This document shows positions 33,721 through 41,933 of a stretch of DNA of 41,933 nucleotides, piece after piece. Source of the stretch: JBHHYS01 sp046757645. GTDB taxonomy: Bacteria > Acidobacteriota > Terriglobia > Acidiferrales > 2-02-FULL-67-57. Below the pieces are notes generated by a model, which was not told the origin of the DNA, did no database searches, and worked only from the letters and a program-made list of their open reading frames with translations. Numbering within the stretch: the stretch's first letter is position 1; every line of letters starts with the position of its first letter. The position numbers and the translations under genes are program-made. The DNA lies in the NCBI GenBank assembly GCA_046757645.1, contig JBHHYS010000010.1, positions 1-41,933 on the forward strand, in the 5' to 3' direction.

Positions 33721-33907
33721 GGCACGCTTTCAAGCGTGCCAATAAAGCAACGGCCCTGCCCACGGCTTTAGCCACTGAGGGTATGGAAGGACGGCCTCAG
33801 GGGCTATTCCGCCTTGCTTCGTCCCCACAATCCGGCACGACTTCAGTCGTGCCGAAGTTGGTAGGGCAGACATTCTTGTCTGCCCGAGCAGGCAGGAATG
33901 CCTGCTC
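33721..33907. repeat. Array of four perfect short hairpins
   Basis: GGCACGCTT/AAGCGTGCC (33721-33740, 2-nt loop), GGCACGAC/GTCGTGCC (33834-33853), GGGCAGAC/GTCTGCCC (33864-33885) and GAGCAGGCA/TGCCTGCTC (33886-33907, GGAA loop). The last two abut. Arms differ between hairpins, so it is the structure that is repeated rather than one sequence. The last shares 20 bases with the palindrome at 30046-30065. No spacer-repeat periodicity of a CRISPR is present. Confidence 0.8.
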
Positions 33908-34101
33908 CACCAAGAGGGAACCCCGGGCGTAGAAAAAGCGATCCTGGGCGCTCAGCCCACCTTTTTGGTGCAGGTTTTTTGGGGGGTTGAAAACCCCGCC
34001 CCGCCAAAACTAGACAAGGCCTTTGCGGAGTTCCTTGAGCCGAGTGCGCTCCAGAGGGAATCCGGAGGCGATTTTTCTCCGCCGCTGGGCGGTGGGCCGG
34101 T

Positions 34102-34107
34102 TATCCT
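34102..34107 (+). promoter_or_regulatory. Possible -10 box with leaderless spacing
   Basis: TATCCT ends 9 nt before ATG 34117 and no Shine-Dalgarno sequence lies in between. It is only 4 of 6 from consensus, and its main support is the shared geometry with the boxes at 2278 and 16839. Confidence 0.3.
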
Positions 34108-34116
34108 ATCCCCGCT

Positions 34117-34971
34117 ATGGCGAAGACCATTGCGATTGTGGGCGCAGGACGGGTGGGGCAGACGCTGGCGCGGGCGCTGCATGGTCGCCGCTACCGCATT
34201 GGGGCGGTGGTGACGCGGCGGCTGCACACGGCGCGCGCCGCGGTGCGCTTCATCGGCGCCGGCAAGCCCCGCCGGCGTGCGGGTGCCGAGGTGGCTCAGG
34301 CGGACATTGTTTTGATCGCCACACCGGATAGAGACGTGGCACACGCCGCTCATGAACTGGGACAGCAGGGAAGCGACTGGCGGGGCAGGGTAGTCCTGCA
34401 CACCAGCGGGGCGCTCGGGTCGGGCGAGCTGGCGTGCCTGCGGGAAAAGGGCGCCGCCGTGGGCTCGCTGCATCCGCTCTATCCTTTCTCCCGCCCGCTG
34501 AGGCGCTTTCCTCGCGGCGTAGTCTTCGGCATAGAGGGCGACCGGCGGGCGGCGAAGCAGGCGGCAACGCTGGTGCGCGCCCTGGGCGGCGAGCCGGTGA
34601 AGATTCGCGCCGCAGAAAAGCCGCTCTACCACGCAGCCGCGGCGCTGGTGGCCGGCCACTTGATGACTCTGGTTGACCTGGGCACGCGCATGCTGGTGCG
34701 CGCGGGTGTGCCCCAGGGACGCGCCCGCCACGCGCTGCTCCCGCTGGTGCTCGCCACCCTGGCAAGCTACGCGCGCTGGGGCGAGCGCGCCTGGACCGGG
34801 CCGCTGGAGCGGGGTGACGCGGAGACGGTCTGGCATCACTTGGTGGCGCTCAAAAGCTTGCCCCGGCCGTTTCGGGAGGTGTATCTGACCCTGGCGCGGG
34901 CCGCGCTGACCCTTTATCGCCCCAAGCGCTCACGGGCAGCGAAGGAGCTGCAGCGGCTGCTCAAAATGTAA
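34117..34971 (+). CDS. Rossmann-fold protein with DUF2520 domain
   Basis: A 284-residue cytoplasmic protein. The N-terminal dinucleotide-binding fold starts with IAIVGAGRVGQTLARAL (Gly-rich loop) and includes DIVLIATPDRDV and VVLHTSGALGS. The C-terminal DUF2520 half is helical (about 150-275; AEKPLYHAAAALVAGHLMTLVDLG, and LERGDAETVWHHLVALK). These proteins resemble ketopantoate reductase and pyrroline-carboxylate reductase-like oxidoreductases. They often sit near pantothenate genes, but no pan gene is seen here, so the substrate is unknown. It starts with no clear ribosome-binding site behind a -10-like box. A ComEA-like gene follows 10 nt later. Confidence 0.88.
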   Translation: MAKTIAIVGAGRVGQTLARALHGRRYRIGAVVTRRLHTARAAVRFIGAGKPRRRAGAEVAQADIVLIATPDRDVAHAAHELGQQGSDWRGRVVLHTSGALGSGELACLREKGAAVGSLHPLYPFSRPLRRFPRGVVFGIEGDRRAAKQAATLVRALGGEPVKIRAAEKPLYHAAAALVAGHLMTLVDLGTRMLVRAGVPQGRARHALLPLVLATLASYARWGERAWTGPLERGDAETVWHHLVALKSLPRPFREVYLTLARAALTLYRPKRSRAAKELQRLLKM

Positions 34972-34981
34972 GGCCAGGAGG

Positions 34982-35356
34982 ATGGCTACCACTCGGCAAC
35001 GCCTGTTTTCTCGCCTTAATGCCCGCGGGCTGGGCGGGCTGGTGCTGGTGGTGTTCCTGCTGGCATGGGCGGCGGCGGGCGCCGCGAAAAAGAAACCGCA
35101 GAAGCCGCTCGATATCAACAGGGCGAGCGTGGCGGAGCTGGTGCAGTTGCCGGGGGTGGGGGAGGTGATTGCCCGGCGCATTGTGCGCCACCGGGAGAAG
35201 AGCGGAAAGTTTCGCCGGGTGGAGGAGTTGCTGGTGATCCGCGGCATCAGTCGGAGAAAGCTGGAGGAGCTGCGGCCCTACGTCACGGTGGAACCAGAAG
35301 AAGCAAAGGAGACAAAGAAGACGAAGAAGACAAAGAAGACAGAAGAGAAAGACTGA
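34982..35356 (+). CDS. ComEA-like helix-hairpin-helix protein
   Basis: A 124-residue protein with a basic N-terminus, one membrane anchor (about 16-35; GLGGLVLVVFLLAWAAAGAA) and a tandem HhH domain (about 43-100). The domain reads LDINRASVAELVQLPGVGEVIARRIVRHRE, then FRRVEELLVIRGISRRKLEELRPYV, matching the DNA-binding part of competence protein ComEA (single HhH pair, no receptor loop). Proteins like this bind double-stranded DNA at the membrane. The C-terminal tail is a Lys/Thr/Glu run (TKKTKKTKKTEEKD) from 9-bp DNA repeats. The AGGAGG directly touches the ATG with no spacer, so the start may be less efficient. No other competence gene is present. Confidence 0.82.
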   Translation: MATTRQRLFSRLNARGLGGLVLVVFLLAWAAAGAAKKKPQKPLDINRASVAELVQLPGVGEVIARRIVRHREKSGKFRRVEELLVIRGISRRKLEELRPYVTVEPEEAKETKKTKKTKKTEEKD

Positions 35357-35371
35357 ATCGGGTGCGGACGG

Positions 35372-35524
35372 CTAGCGGACGAAGCGTTCCACCGTCATCA
35401 GGGCCAGGCTGATCAGCAGCGACGGGCCTACCACGGCAACGAATCCCCAGAAGAAAAAATAGGCGAAGGCAGCGACCAGAGCGAGCGCGGCAAGATTGTA
35501 GAGCAGCTCAGCAAGCGGCTTCAT
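35372..35524 (-). CDS. 50-aa membrane protein overlapping the ribBA stop
   Basis: A short gene found by reading the minus strand after ribBA. The ATG (35522-35524) overlaps the ribBA TGA as ATGA, and the frame runs 50 codons to TAG at 35372-35374. The sequence begins MKPLAELLYNLAALALV, continues AAFAYFFFWGFVAVVGPSLL and ends ALMTVERFVR, so almost the whole chain is hydrophobic, with one long or two short membrane helices. Codon choice (GC-rich third positions, aromatic Tyr/Phe/Trp run) is normal for the genome. It is likely translationally coupled to ribBA. Function unknown. A link to flavin transport or membrane attachment is only inference. Confidence 0.6.
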   Translation of the reverse strand: MKPLAELLYNLAALALVAAFAYFFFWGFVAVVGPSLLISLALMTVERFVR

Positions 35525-36708
35525 GCGTCGCGCCGCACGAGCCGGTGCGTCCCCACGGCAATGGGCACCTGCTCGATGATGCGAATGTCGAAGCCTTCGA
35601 GGGCGGCCACTTTGCGGGGGTGGTTGGTGAGCAGGCGGATATTGCGCACGCCTAAGTCAGAGAGGATCTGGGCGCCGATGCCGGAGGTGCGCTGAATCTG
35701 CCGCTGGGAGCGGAGGGATTCCGGGACTTCGGGTTCGCGGGGGTGGCCGTGCTGGTGAACGGCGATAACGTTCCTGTCTTCCACCTTCTCGATGCCGAAG
35801 CCGGGCCCGGTTTGGTGGAGATAGACCAAGACGCCGCGGCCGGCGCGGCTGATCAGTTCCAGGCTTTTGTCGATCACCTGCTGGCAGTCGCAGCGGGCGG
35901 AGCCAAAGACGTCGCCGGCCAAGCAGTGAGAGTGGACGCGCACCAGCACGGTGTCCTCCTCGCTGAAGTTGCCTTTGACGAGGGCGATGTGCTGTTCGCG
36001 GTCGAGCTCGGACCCATAGGCGATCATGTGGAAGTCGCCGTGGCGGGTGGGGAGGAGGGCCTCGGCGATGCGGTGGACGGTGCGCTCCGTGCGCAGGCGG
36101 TAGCGAATCAGGTCGGCCACGGTGATCATCTTCAAACCGTGCCGCTGGCAGAAGCTCATCAGGTCGGGCACGCGCGCCATGGTGCCGTCGTCGTTCATCA
36201 CTTCGCAGATGACCCCGGCCGGGGCCAGACCGGCCAGCCGGCCCAGGTCCACCGAGGCCTCGGTCTGCCCGGCGCGCACCAGCACGCCACCCCGGCGGGC
36301 GCGCAGGGGAAAGACGTGCCCGGGGCGAACCAGGTCAGAGGGCCGGGTGGCCGGATCGATGGTGGTGCGGATGGTGGCAGCGCGATCGGCGGCGGAGATT
36401 CCGGTGGAAACGCCGCTGGAGGCGTCAATGGACTCGCAGAAGGCGGTGCTGTAAGGGGAGGTATTCTCCTCGGTCATCAGCCGCAGGCGGAGGTAATCGC
36501 AGCGCTCTTCGGTGAGGGTGACGCAGATGAGGCCGCGACCGAAGCGGGCCATGAAGTTGATATGCTCGGGGGTGATCTTTTCGGCGGCGATGGTCAGGTC
36601 GCCTTCGTTTTCGCGGTCTTCGTCATCCACCACGATGACCATCCGCCCCGCGCGGATGTCTTCGATGGCTTCTTCGATGGAGGCGAACTGGAAGATGGTT
36701 TCCATCAT
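35521..36708 (-). CDS. ribBA: RibBA: DHBP synthase with a divergent GTP cyclohydrolase II domain
   Basis: Riboflavin biosynthesis. Residues about 1-205 are 3,4-dihydroxy-2-butanone 4-phosphate synthase (RibB): VVDDEDRENEGDLTIAAE, FMARFGRGLICVTL, RPGHVFPLRARRGGVLVRAGQTEA and AGVICEVMNDDGTMAR are all intact. The C-terminal half is GTP cyclohydrolase II-like with the zinc cysteines C262, C273, C275 (HCLAGDVFGSARCDC). However, the usual YxRQEGRGIGL reads YLHQTGPGFGI here and the GYDTxEAN segment is not recognisable, so cyclohydrolase activity is doubtful. The end (GIGAQILSDLGVRNIRLLTNHPRKV) is conserved. Start is ATG 36708 or the next codon. It lies 18 nt downstream of the PiT gene on the same strand. 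Confidence 0.9.
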   Translation of the reverse strand: MMETIFQFASIEEAIEDIRAGRMVIVVDDEDRENEGDLTIAAEKITPEHINFMARFGRGLICVTLTEERCDYLRLRLMTEENTSPYSTAFCESIDASSGVSTGISAADRAATIRTTIDPATRPSDLVRPGHVFPLRARRGGVLVRAGQTEASVDLGRLAGLAPAGVICEVMNDDGTMARVPDLMSFCQRHGLKMITVADLIRYRLRTERTVHRIAEALLPTRHGDFHMIAYGSELDREQHIALVKGNFSEEDTVLVRVHSHCLAGDVFGSARCDCQQVIDKSLELISRAGRGVLVYLHQTGPGFGIEKVEDRNVIAVHQHGHPREPEVPESLRSQRQIQRTSGIGAQILSDLGVRNIRLLTNHPRKVAALEGFDIRIIEQVPIAVGTHRLVRRDA

Positions 36709-36726
36709 CGGCCTGCGGCCGGCGCG

Positions 36727-37743
36727 TTAGCCCCCCAGCCCTCCGAAGAAATAAAAGAGCAACGCTCCCAGACCGGCTGCCCCGGGAATGGTCAGGATCC
36801 ACGCCCAGAGGATGCGGTGGGTGATGCCCCAGCGCACGGCGGTCAAGCGGCGGGAGGCGCCCACGCCGATGATGGCGCCGGTGATGACGTGGGTGGTGCT
36901 CACCGGGATGCCGGCCTGTGCCGTCCCGAGCAGGGTCAGGCCGCCAGCGGTTTCAGCGGAGAAGCCGCTGAAGGGAGTGAGCTTGGTAATGCGCTGGCCC
37001 ATCGTTTTGATCACCCGCCACCCGCCGGCCAGCGTACCGCCGGCAATGGCACCGTGACAACTGATTATAACCCACCACGGCGGGTGAGGCACCTCGTGGG
37101 AGAGAGCGCCTGCCGCCAGCAGGGCCGCCCAGATGACGCCCATGCCTTTTTGGGCGTCGTTGGTTCCGTGGCCCAGACTGTAGCCGGCGGCGGAGAGGAG
37201 TTGAAGGCGGCGAAACCATCTGTCAACTCGCTGCGGGGCTTGGCGACGTACGATCCAACTGGTGACGATGGAGAAGACGATGGCTCCGGCCATCCCAATC
37301 AGCGGGGCGAGGAAGATGAAGATGAGGGGCTTCACCCAACCGGAGGTAATCAAGGCGCTAAAGCCCGCCTTGGCCACGGCCGCGCCTCCGTAGCCGCCCA
37401 TCAGGGAGTGCGAGACGCTGATGGGCAGCCCCAGCCAGGTGCAGACCGCAGTCCACAGAATGGCTCCGAACAGGCCGGCCAGCAGCACGTACTCATTGAC
37501 CATCTCCAGGTGGACCAGCCCCTTGCCCATGGTTCTCGCCACTTCGTAGAAGCCGGTGAAGTAAACGCCGAGGAGCGCGGCGAAGAAATTCCAGAAGGCG
37601 GCCCAGGCCACCGCGGGCAGGGGGGTGAGCACCCGGGTGGAGACGATGGTGGCGATGGAGTTGGCGGCGTCGTTCCAGCCGTTGGCAAACTCAAACAGCA
37701 AGGCCGCAACTACGATGACAACCAGGAGCGTGTAGGTGTCCAC
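36727..37743 (-). CDS. pit: PiT-family inorganic phosphate transporter
   Basis: A low-affinity phosphate transporter coupled to a cation gradient. The 338-residue protein has about ten membrane helices and both PiT signature repeats: GWNDAANSIATIVSTRVLTP at the N-terminus with ISVSHSLMGGYGGAAVA, and GHGTNDAQKGMGVIW with PVSTTHVITGAIIGVG. The GTG at 37743 has a CGGAGG ribosome-binding site. The DUF47 gene lies 166 nt upstream on the same strand, a pairing well known from many bacteria where DUF47 (PhoU-like) regulates the transporter. ribBA follows by 18 nt. It is shorter than E. coli PitA, typical of the small bacterial PiT group. Confidence 0.95.
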   Translation of the reverse strand: MDTYTLLVVIVVAALLFEFANGWNDAANSIATIVSTRVLTPLPAVAWAAFWNFFAALLGVYFTGFYEVARTMGKGLVHLEMVNEYVLLAGLFGAILWTAVCTWLGLPISVSHSLMGGYGGAAVAKAGFSALITSGWVKPLIFIFLAPLIGMAGAIVFSIVTSWIVRRQAPQRVDRWFRRLQLLSAAGYSLGHGTNDAQKGMGVIWAALLAAGALSHEVPHPPWWVIISCHGAIAGGTLAGGWRVIKTMGQRITKLTPFSGFSAETAGGLTLLGTAQAGIPVSTTHVITGAIIGVGASRRLTAVRWGITHRILWAWILTIPGAAGLGALLFYFFGGLGG

Positions 37744-37909
37744 GTCGACGCCTCCGTCTCAGCGGCCCGGCCCCGGGGCAAAGGCGCCCCCGGTGAGCGA
37801 CGATGGAGGGCAAGGGGCGCGCACGGCTAGTGGGGTTCCAACCTGGATGGCCAAAGAGCGTGCACGGTCATCTAGACACCGGTTGTAGTCGAATCAAGTG
37901 GGAACGGCA

Positions 37910-38536
37910 CTAGGCGCTTTTGAGGACGACGGTTTCCAAAATGTTGGCGACGTCTTCGCACTTGTCGGTGGCGGTTTCAAGCACTTCCAGGATTTCTTTC
38001 CACTTGATGATTTCGACCGGGTTTTGTTCGTCGCGGAACAAGCTGCCGATGGCTTTGCGGACGATGCTGTCGGCTTCGTCTTCCAAGCGGTTGATCTCAA
38101 TGCAGCGGTCGAGGATACGGTCGGGCTTCTCCAGGGAGGCGACGGCGAAGTGGATTTCGTCGGTGGCACGCACCAGGATGCCAGCCAGTTCGGTGGCGCC
38201 CGGGCGCACCTTGTCCACTCCGTAAATCACCAAGCGGGCGCCCACGGCATCCGTGAGGTCGAGGACATCGTCGAGCCTGCTGGTCAGGGTGTGAATATCT
38301 TCGCGGTCAAAGGGGGTGATAAAGGTTTGGTTCAATTTGGTAAAAATCTCGTGGGTGAGGTGGTCGCCGCGATGCTCGAGGTCCTTGAGGTGGCGGACGC
38401 GCGACTGCACGTCGCGGTAATCATGCAAAATGCCCGCCAGCACGCGGGCGCCTTCCTGGATGTTCGCCGTCACCTCGGTGAACATCGTGAAGAAACTCAG
38501 TTCGCGTGGCAGGAGGCGACTCAGGAGGTTGGCCAT
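37910..38536 (-). CDS. DUF47 family protein (PhoU-like partner of PiT)
   Basis: A 208-residue soluble helical protein resembling PhoU; proteins of this family are encoded beside PiT transporters and modulate phosphate uptake. Features: MANLLSRLLPRELSFFTMF, AGILHDYRDVQSRVRHLKDLEHRGDHLTHEIF, and the metal-site acidic cluster DREDIHTLTSRLDDVLDL followed by INRLEDEADSIVRKAIGSLF. The start at ATG 38536 was chosen because GAGGGA is 6 nt upstream; the neighbouring ATG two codons earlier touches the site. The open frame beyond it (to 38713) crosses the promoter. A good promoter is found at 38633-38661. Confidence 0.93.
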   Translation of the reverse strand: MANLLSRLLPRELSFFTMFTEVTANIQEGARVLAGILHDYRDVQSRVRHLKDLEHRGDHLTHEIFTKLNQTFITPFDREDIHTLTSRLDDVLDLTDAVGARLVIYGVDKVRPGATELAGILVRATDEIHFAVASLEKPDRILDRCIEINRLEDEADSIVRKAIGSLFRDEQNPVEIIKWKEILEVLETATDKCEDVANILETVVLKSA

Positions 38537-38632
38537 ACCCATTCCCTCGGAGCCAGTTAAGATTCGCTCACTTTCGCTCTGGCGGGTGGGCTCGAGGGGC
38601 TTGCGCTTGCCGTGCCCCCCGCGGAGCCGACC

Positions 38633-38661
38633 ACTATACTCAAGGGCTGGGGCGCTGGCAA
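38633..38661 (-). promoter_or_regulatory. Promoter of the DUF47-pit-ribBA unit
   Basis: On the minus strand, TTGCCA (38656-38661, 5 of 6) and TATAGT (38633-38638, 5 of 6) with a 17-bp spacer. It would start transcription about 90 nt before ATG 38536. Confidence 0.65.
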
Positions 38662-38684
38662 TCCCTGCCTGCGGCCGGCAGGCC

Positions 38685-39350
38685 TTACTGGGGGGCGGAG
38701 GACGGAGCCACACTCAGCTCGTCAATCACCTTCAGGATGTTCTCCGGGCGGGCTCGCACGCGCATGTCGTCGTTCAGATTTCGCCAGCGTACGATGCCGG
38801 TGGAATCGATGAGAAACTGGGCCGGACGGGCCACGTCGGCGCCCCGGGTTCCTTCGCCCTTGCGCAGCAGGGCGTAGCGGCGGATGACCTCGGTTTGGGT
38901 ATCGGAGAGGAAGAGGAAGGAGTAGCCCTGCTTGTCGACGTGTTTGCGGATGACGTCGGGAGGATCGGTGCTGATGGCGACGATGCGGACACCGCGGGCG
39001 GTGAACCCCTCCAGGTGCTCTTGCAAGCTGCGCAGGTCGGAGTTGCAGAAGGGGCACCAGTAGCCCCGGTAGAAAACCAGCAGCACCCACCGATCGTTTC
39101 CCGCCTGTTCGTTCTGGGCGGCGGCCGGCGGGACCAGGAGTTCGACCAGGTTCACGGTGATGCCGGACTTGTCCGGCAAGGTGAAGTCGGGCGCTATCTC
39201 GCCCACCTGCGGCGTACGCCTTTGCACAGGAGGCGGCTTCGAGGGTGAGGGGAGGGGCGGGCGTGGCAGTTGCGCTGCCGCGTTGCTGGCGAAGGCCAGC
39301 AGCGTAACCAGGAAACTGGCGGGGACCAATAGGTTCCGGCGACGCTCCAT
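38685..39350 (-). CDS. Exported AhpC/TSA-type thioredoxin-fold protein with a CPFC motif
   Basis: A 221-residue exported member of the AhpC/TSA (peroxiredoxin-like) superfamily. A signal peptide (about 1-26; LVPASFLVTLLAFASNAAAQ) is followed by a Pro-rich linker and the thioredoxin-like domain (about 45-210; VGEIAPDFTLPDKSG, LLVFYRGYWCPFCNSDL, IVAISTDPPDVIRKHV, PAQFLIDSTGIVRW). The site is C99-P-F-C102: a first Cys at the peroxidatic position, and a second Cys three residues on, which suggests disulfide exchange or bacterioferritin-comigratory/TlpA-like chemistry rather than the classic 2-Cys peroxidase. The ATG at 39350 follows GAGAGGAGCA; the longer frame into the groEL terminator is not used. 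It lies upstream of the DUF47 unit, which has its own promoter. Confidence 0.82.
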   Translation of the reverse strand: MERRRNLLVPASFLVTLLAFASNAAAQLPRPPLPSPSKPPPVQRRTPQVGEIAPDFTLPDKSGITVNLVELLVPPAAAQNEQAGNDRWVLLVFYRGYWCPFCNSDLRSLQEHLEGFTARGVRIVAISTDPPDVIRKHVDKQGYSFLFLSDTQTEVIRRYALLRKGEGTRGADVARPAQFLIDSTGIVRWRNLNDDMRVRARPENILKVIDELSVAPSSAPQ

Positions 39351-39427
39351 GCTGTCTTGCTCCTCTCTCGACAGCCGAGGTCTAATACATAGATGCTTGA
39401 GAATCTTTTCCGACCCAACCCGAGCCG

Positions 39428-39467
39428 AAAAAAAATAGAAGGCCCCGGGTTCGGTCCCCGGGGCCTT
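39428..39467 (-). terminator. Rho-independent terminator of groESL
   Basis: AAGGCCCCGGG (39439-39449) is perfectly complementary to CCCGGGGCCTT (39457-39467), with a 7-nt loop. On the minus strand the hairpin is followed by CTATTTTTTTT (T-run at 39428-39435). It lies about 60 bp after the groEL stop. Confidence 0.93.
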
Positions 39468-39525
39468 GGCTTGAGAGCCTCCCCGCCACCTCGTTGGTGA
39501 GAGTGGGCGGGGTTGTGGTATCGGG

Positions 39526-41157
<1,632 letters not shown>

Positions 41158-41226
41158 GGTTTATTTCCTCCCTCATATCAGAAATGGTGTCGGCCCGCCT
41201 GCGGTGGGCAGGCGCGCCGGGACAGC

Positions 41227-41550
41227 CTACTTTTTGGCGCCTACCTTGGCAGGTTTGGGCACAAGCACGGCCAGAACCTCCTCCTCGCGGAGGATGAGGT
41301 ACTCCTCGTCATCGATGCGGATGTCGGTGCCGGAATACTTGCCGAAGAGGATGTGGTCGCCCGCTTTGACGTCGAGCGGCACCAGCTTTCCTTCCTCGGT
41401 CTTCTTGCCGTTTCCGACCGCGATCACCTCTCCCTCCTGCGGCTTTTCTTTGGCCGTGTCGGGGATGATGATCCCGCCCTTGACCGTTTCCCCTTCCTCG
41501 ATGCGCTTGATGAGAATGCGGTCGTGCAAAGGTCGTACATTGGTAGCCAT
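41227..41550 (-). CDS. groS: Co-chaperonin GroES (Hsp10)
   Basis: The heptameric lid of GroEL. At 107 residues it is close to the family's 95-100, with a short extra C-terminal basic tail (PKPAKVGAKK). Features: NVRPLHDRILIKRIEEGE, the mobile-loop region VKGGIIIPDTAKEKPQEG, GNGKKTEEGKLVPLDVKAGDHILFGKYSGTDI and DEEYLILREEEVLAVL. The ATG at 41550 follows a GGAGGGAG-rich region. It is the first gene of the groES-groEL operon, behind the CIRCE operator. Confidence 0.98.
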   Translation of the reverse strand: MATNVRPLHDRILIKRIEEGETVKGGIIIPDTAKEKPQEGEVIAVGNGKKTEEGKLVPLDVKAGDHILFGKYSGTDIRIDDEEYLILREEEVLAVLVPKPAKVGAKK

Positions 41551-41713
41551 CGGTTGTCTCCCTCCGAAAAAGAACTGTTTGTCCCGCCCGCCCCCGGGTT
41601 GCCCCGAACGGGCAGGGACGAGAAAAGCTGAACGTTCCGGGCGGGGTCAGCCGCCTCTTCAGCCGGGGCCTACCCTCGCCCTTGTCAGTCCCTCCCAGAG
41701 AGTGCCAAACTGA

Positions 41714-41740
41714 TTAGCACTCTTCGGACGGGAGTGCTAA
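41714..41740 (-). promoter_or_regulatory. CIRCE operator (HrcA binding site)
   Basis: TTAGCACTC at 41714-41722, a 9-nt spacer, and GAGTGCTAA at 41732-41740: a perfect match to the CIRCE consensus. HrcA binds it and represses groESL until heat or misfolded protein removes it. A partial extra half-site, GAGTGCCAA, lies next to it at about 41699-41707. hrcA itself is not in the window. Confidence 0.97.
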
Positions 41741-41767
41741 TTTATGCAGGAAGGGCGACTTTGTCAA
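41739..41767 (-). promoter_or_regulatory. groESL promoter, overlapped by CIRCE
   Basis: On the minus strand, TTGACA (41762-41767), 17-bp spacer, TAAATT (41739-41744). The -10 overlaps the end of the CIRCE inverted repeat by two bases, so HrcA binding would block the polymerase directly. Confidence 0.75.
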
Positions 41768-41933
41768 GCCTGCCGGCGGCCAGGCTGGTTTGCCCCGGGC
41801 CCTCCTTGGCTCGTTGCGCTACGGCCACGGCTGTCCTTGCTTTGGTTCGGCATGCCCCCCAGCCTCCAATCCGTAACTTGTTGTATAATAAAAACTTACA
41901 CTCCTTCGCCCCGAGGCCCATTTTCTTGACAGA

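Larger units (their letters stand above)
33518..34116. repeat. Repeat-rich spacer D
   Basis: No gene seen in this 599-bp spacer. The left part is unremarkable. The middle carries four perfect hairpins, listed separately (33721-33907). The right end contains a TATCCT box at 34102-34107 ending 9 nt before the next ATG. Confidence 0.65.
41551..41933. other. Right-end regulatory region
   Basis: Contains the groESL promoter and CIRCE (listed separately). A perfect TATAAT at 41884-41889 (plus strand) and a TTGACA at 41928-41933, the last bases of the window, may belong to a plus-strand gene beyond the edge. They are not correctly spaced for one promoter. No gene is seen. Confidence 0.4.

Noticed and set aside
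33721..33907. A short CRISPR array
   Set aside because: The four hairpins have different arms and irregular spacing; there is no constant repeat and there are no cas genes.
36708..36726. An FMN riboswitch controlling ribBA
   Set aside because: Only 18 bp separate it from the upstream pit gene; no leader exists.
35743..37830. A 695-codon plus-strand open frame opposite ribBA and pit
   Set aside because: Gly/Asp/His-rich antisense shadow of two clear genes.

Overview
The window is GC-rich bacterial chromosomal DNA of about 42 kb, most likely from a member of the Acidobacteriota or a near relative. This is inferred from an Oar-type TonB-dependent receptor with an N-terminal carboxypeptidase-regulatory domain, many secreted TPR and hypothetical proteins, perfect CIRCE control of groESL, an ATP-dependent DNA ligase and gene-poor spacers full of short palindromes. 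No rRNA or complete phylogenetic marker set is present, so the assignment is not firm. There is no prophage, CRISPR array or complete insertion sequence.

Layout. Positions 1-4.2 kb hold a secreted subtilase split by a one-base frameshift and a PLP aminotransferase that carries an in-frame repeat insertion; both are flanked by repeat-rich spacers. Positions 4.2-11.4 kb hold a small hypothetical gene and a five-gene signalling cluster: membrane CHASE kinase, receiver, receiver-PAS-kinase, receiver, receiver-HD-GYP. All but one of the junctions overlap, and the cluster probably feeds into c-di-GMP breakdown. A tRNA-Ala(GGC) follows. An inward-facing secreted PhoX-like protein with an Asp-rich duplicated insert lies at 11.7-13.4 kb.

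Positions 13.7-16.8 kb (minus strand) hold a three-gene set: PfkB-type kinase, BtpA-family TIM barrel, and a Qng1/DUF2419 queuosine-5'-phosphate glycosidase. This looks like a queuine salvage operon and is the most interesting functional hypothesis here. It is divergent from a TonB-dependent receptor that has a near-ideal sigma-70 promoter. A spacer with a 125-bp MITE-like element follows.

Positions 20.7-27.2 kb hold a plus-strand run of two secreted or TPR proteins, rnc, lepB and an AsmA-like protein. The ATP-dependent ligase (minus strand) is followed by two secreted hypotheticals, uvrB and an orphan 74-aa membrane protein. After a hairpin-rich spacer come a DUF2520 Rossmann protein and a ComEA-like HhH protein. 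Positions 35.4-39.4 kb (minus strand) hold peroxiredoxin-like, DUF47, PiT transporter, ribBA with a divergent GTP cyclohydrolase II half, and a previously untracked 50-aa membrane protein overlapping the ribBA stop. The window ends with groES-groEL (minus strand), a clear terminator, and a promoter overlapped by CIRCE.

Recurring themes are (i) a family of short palindromic repeats in spacers, one member of which has invaded a coding sequence in frame; (ii) starts with no Shine-Dalgarno and a -10 box ending 9 nt before the ATG, suggesting leaderless mRNAs; and (iii) stop/start overlaps of 1-4 nt in several operons.
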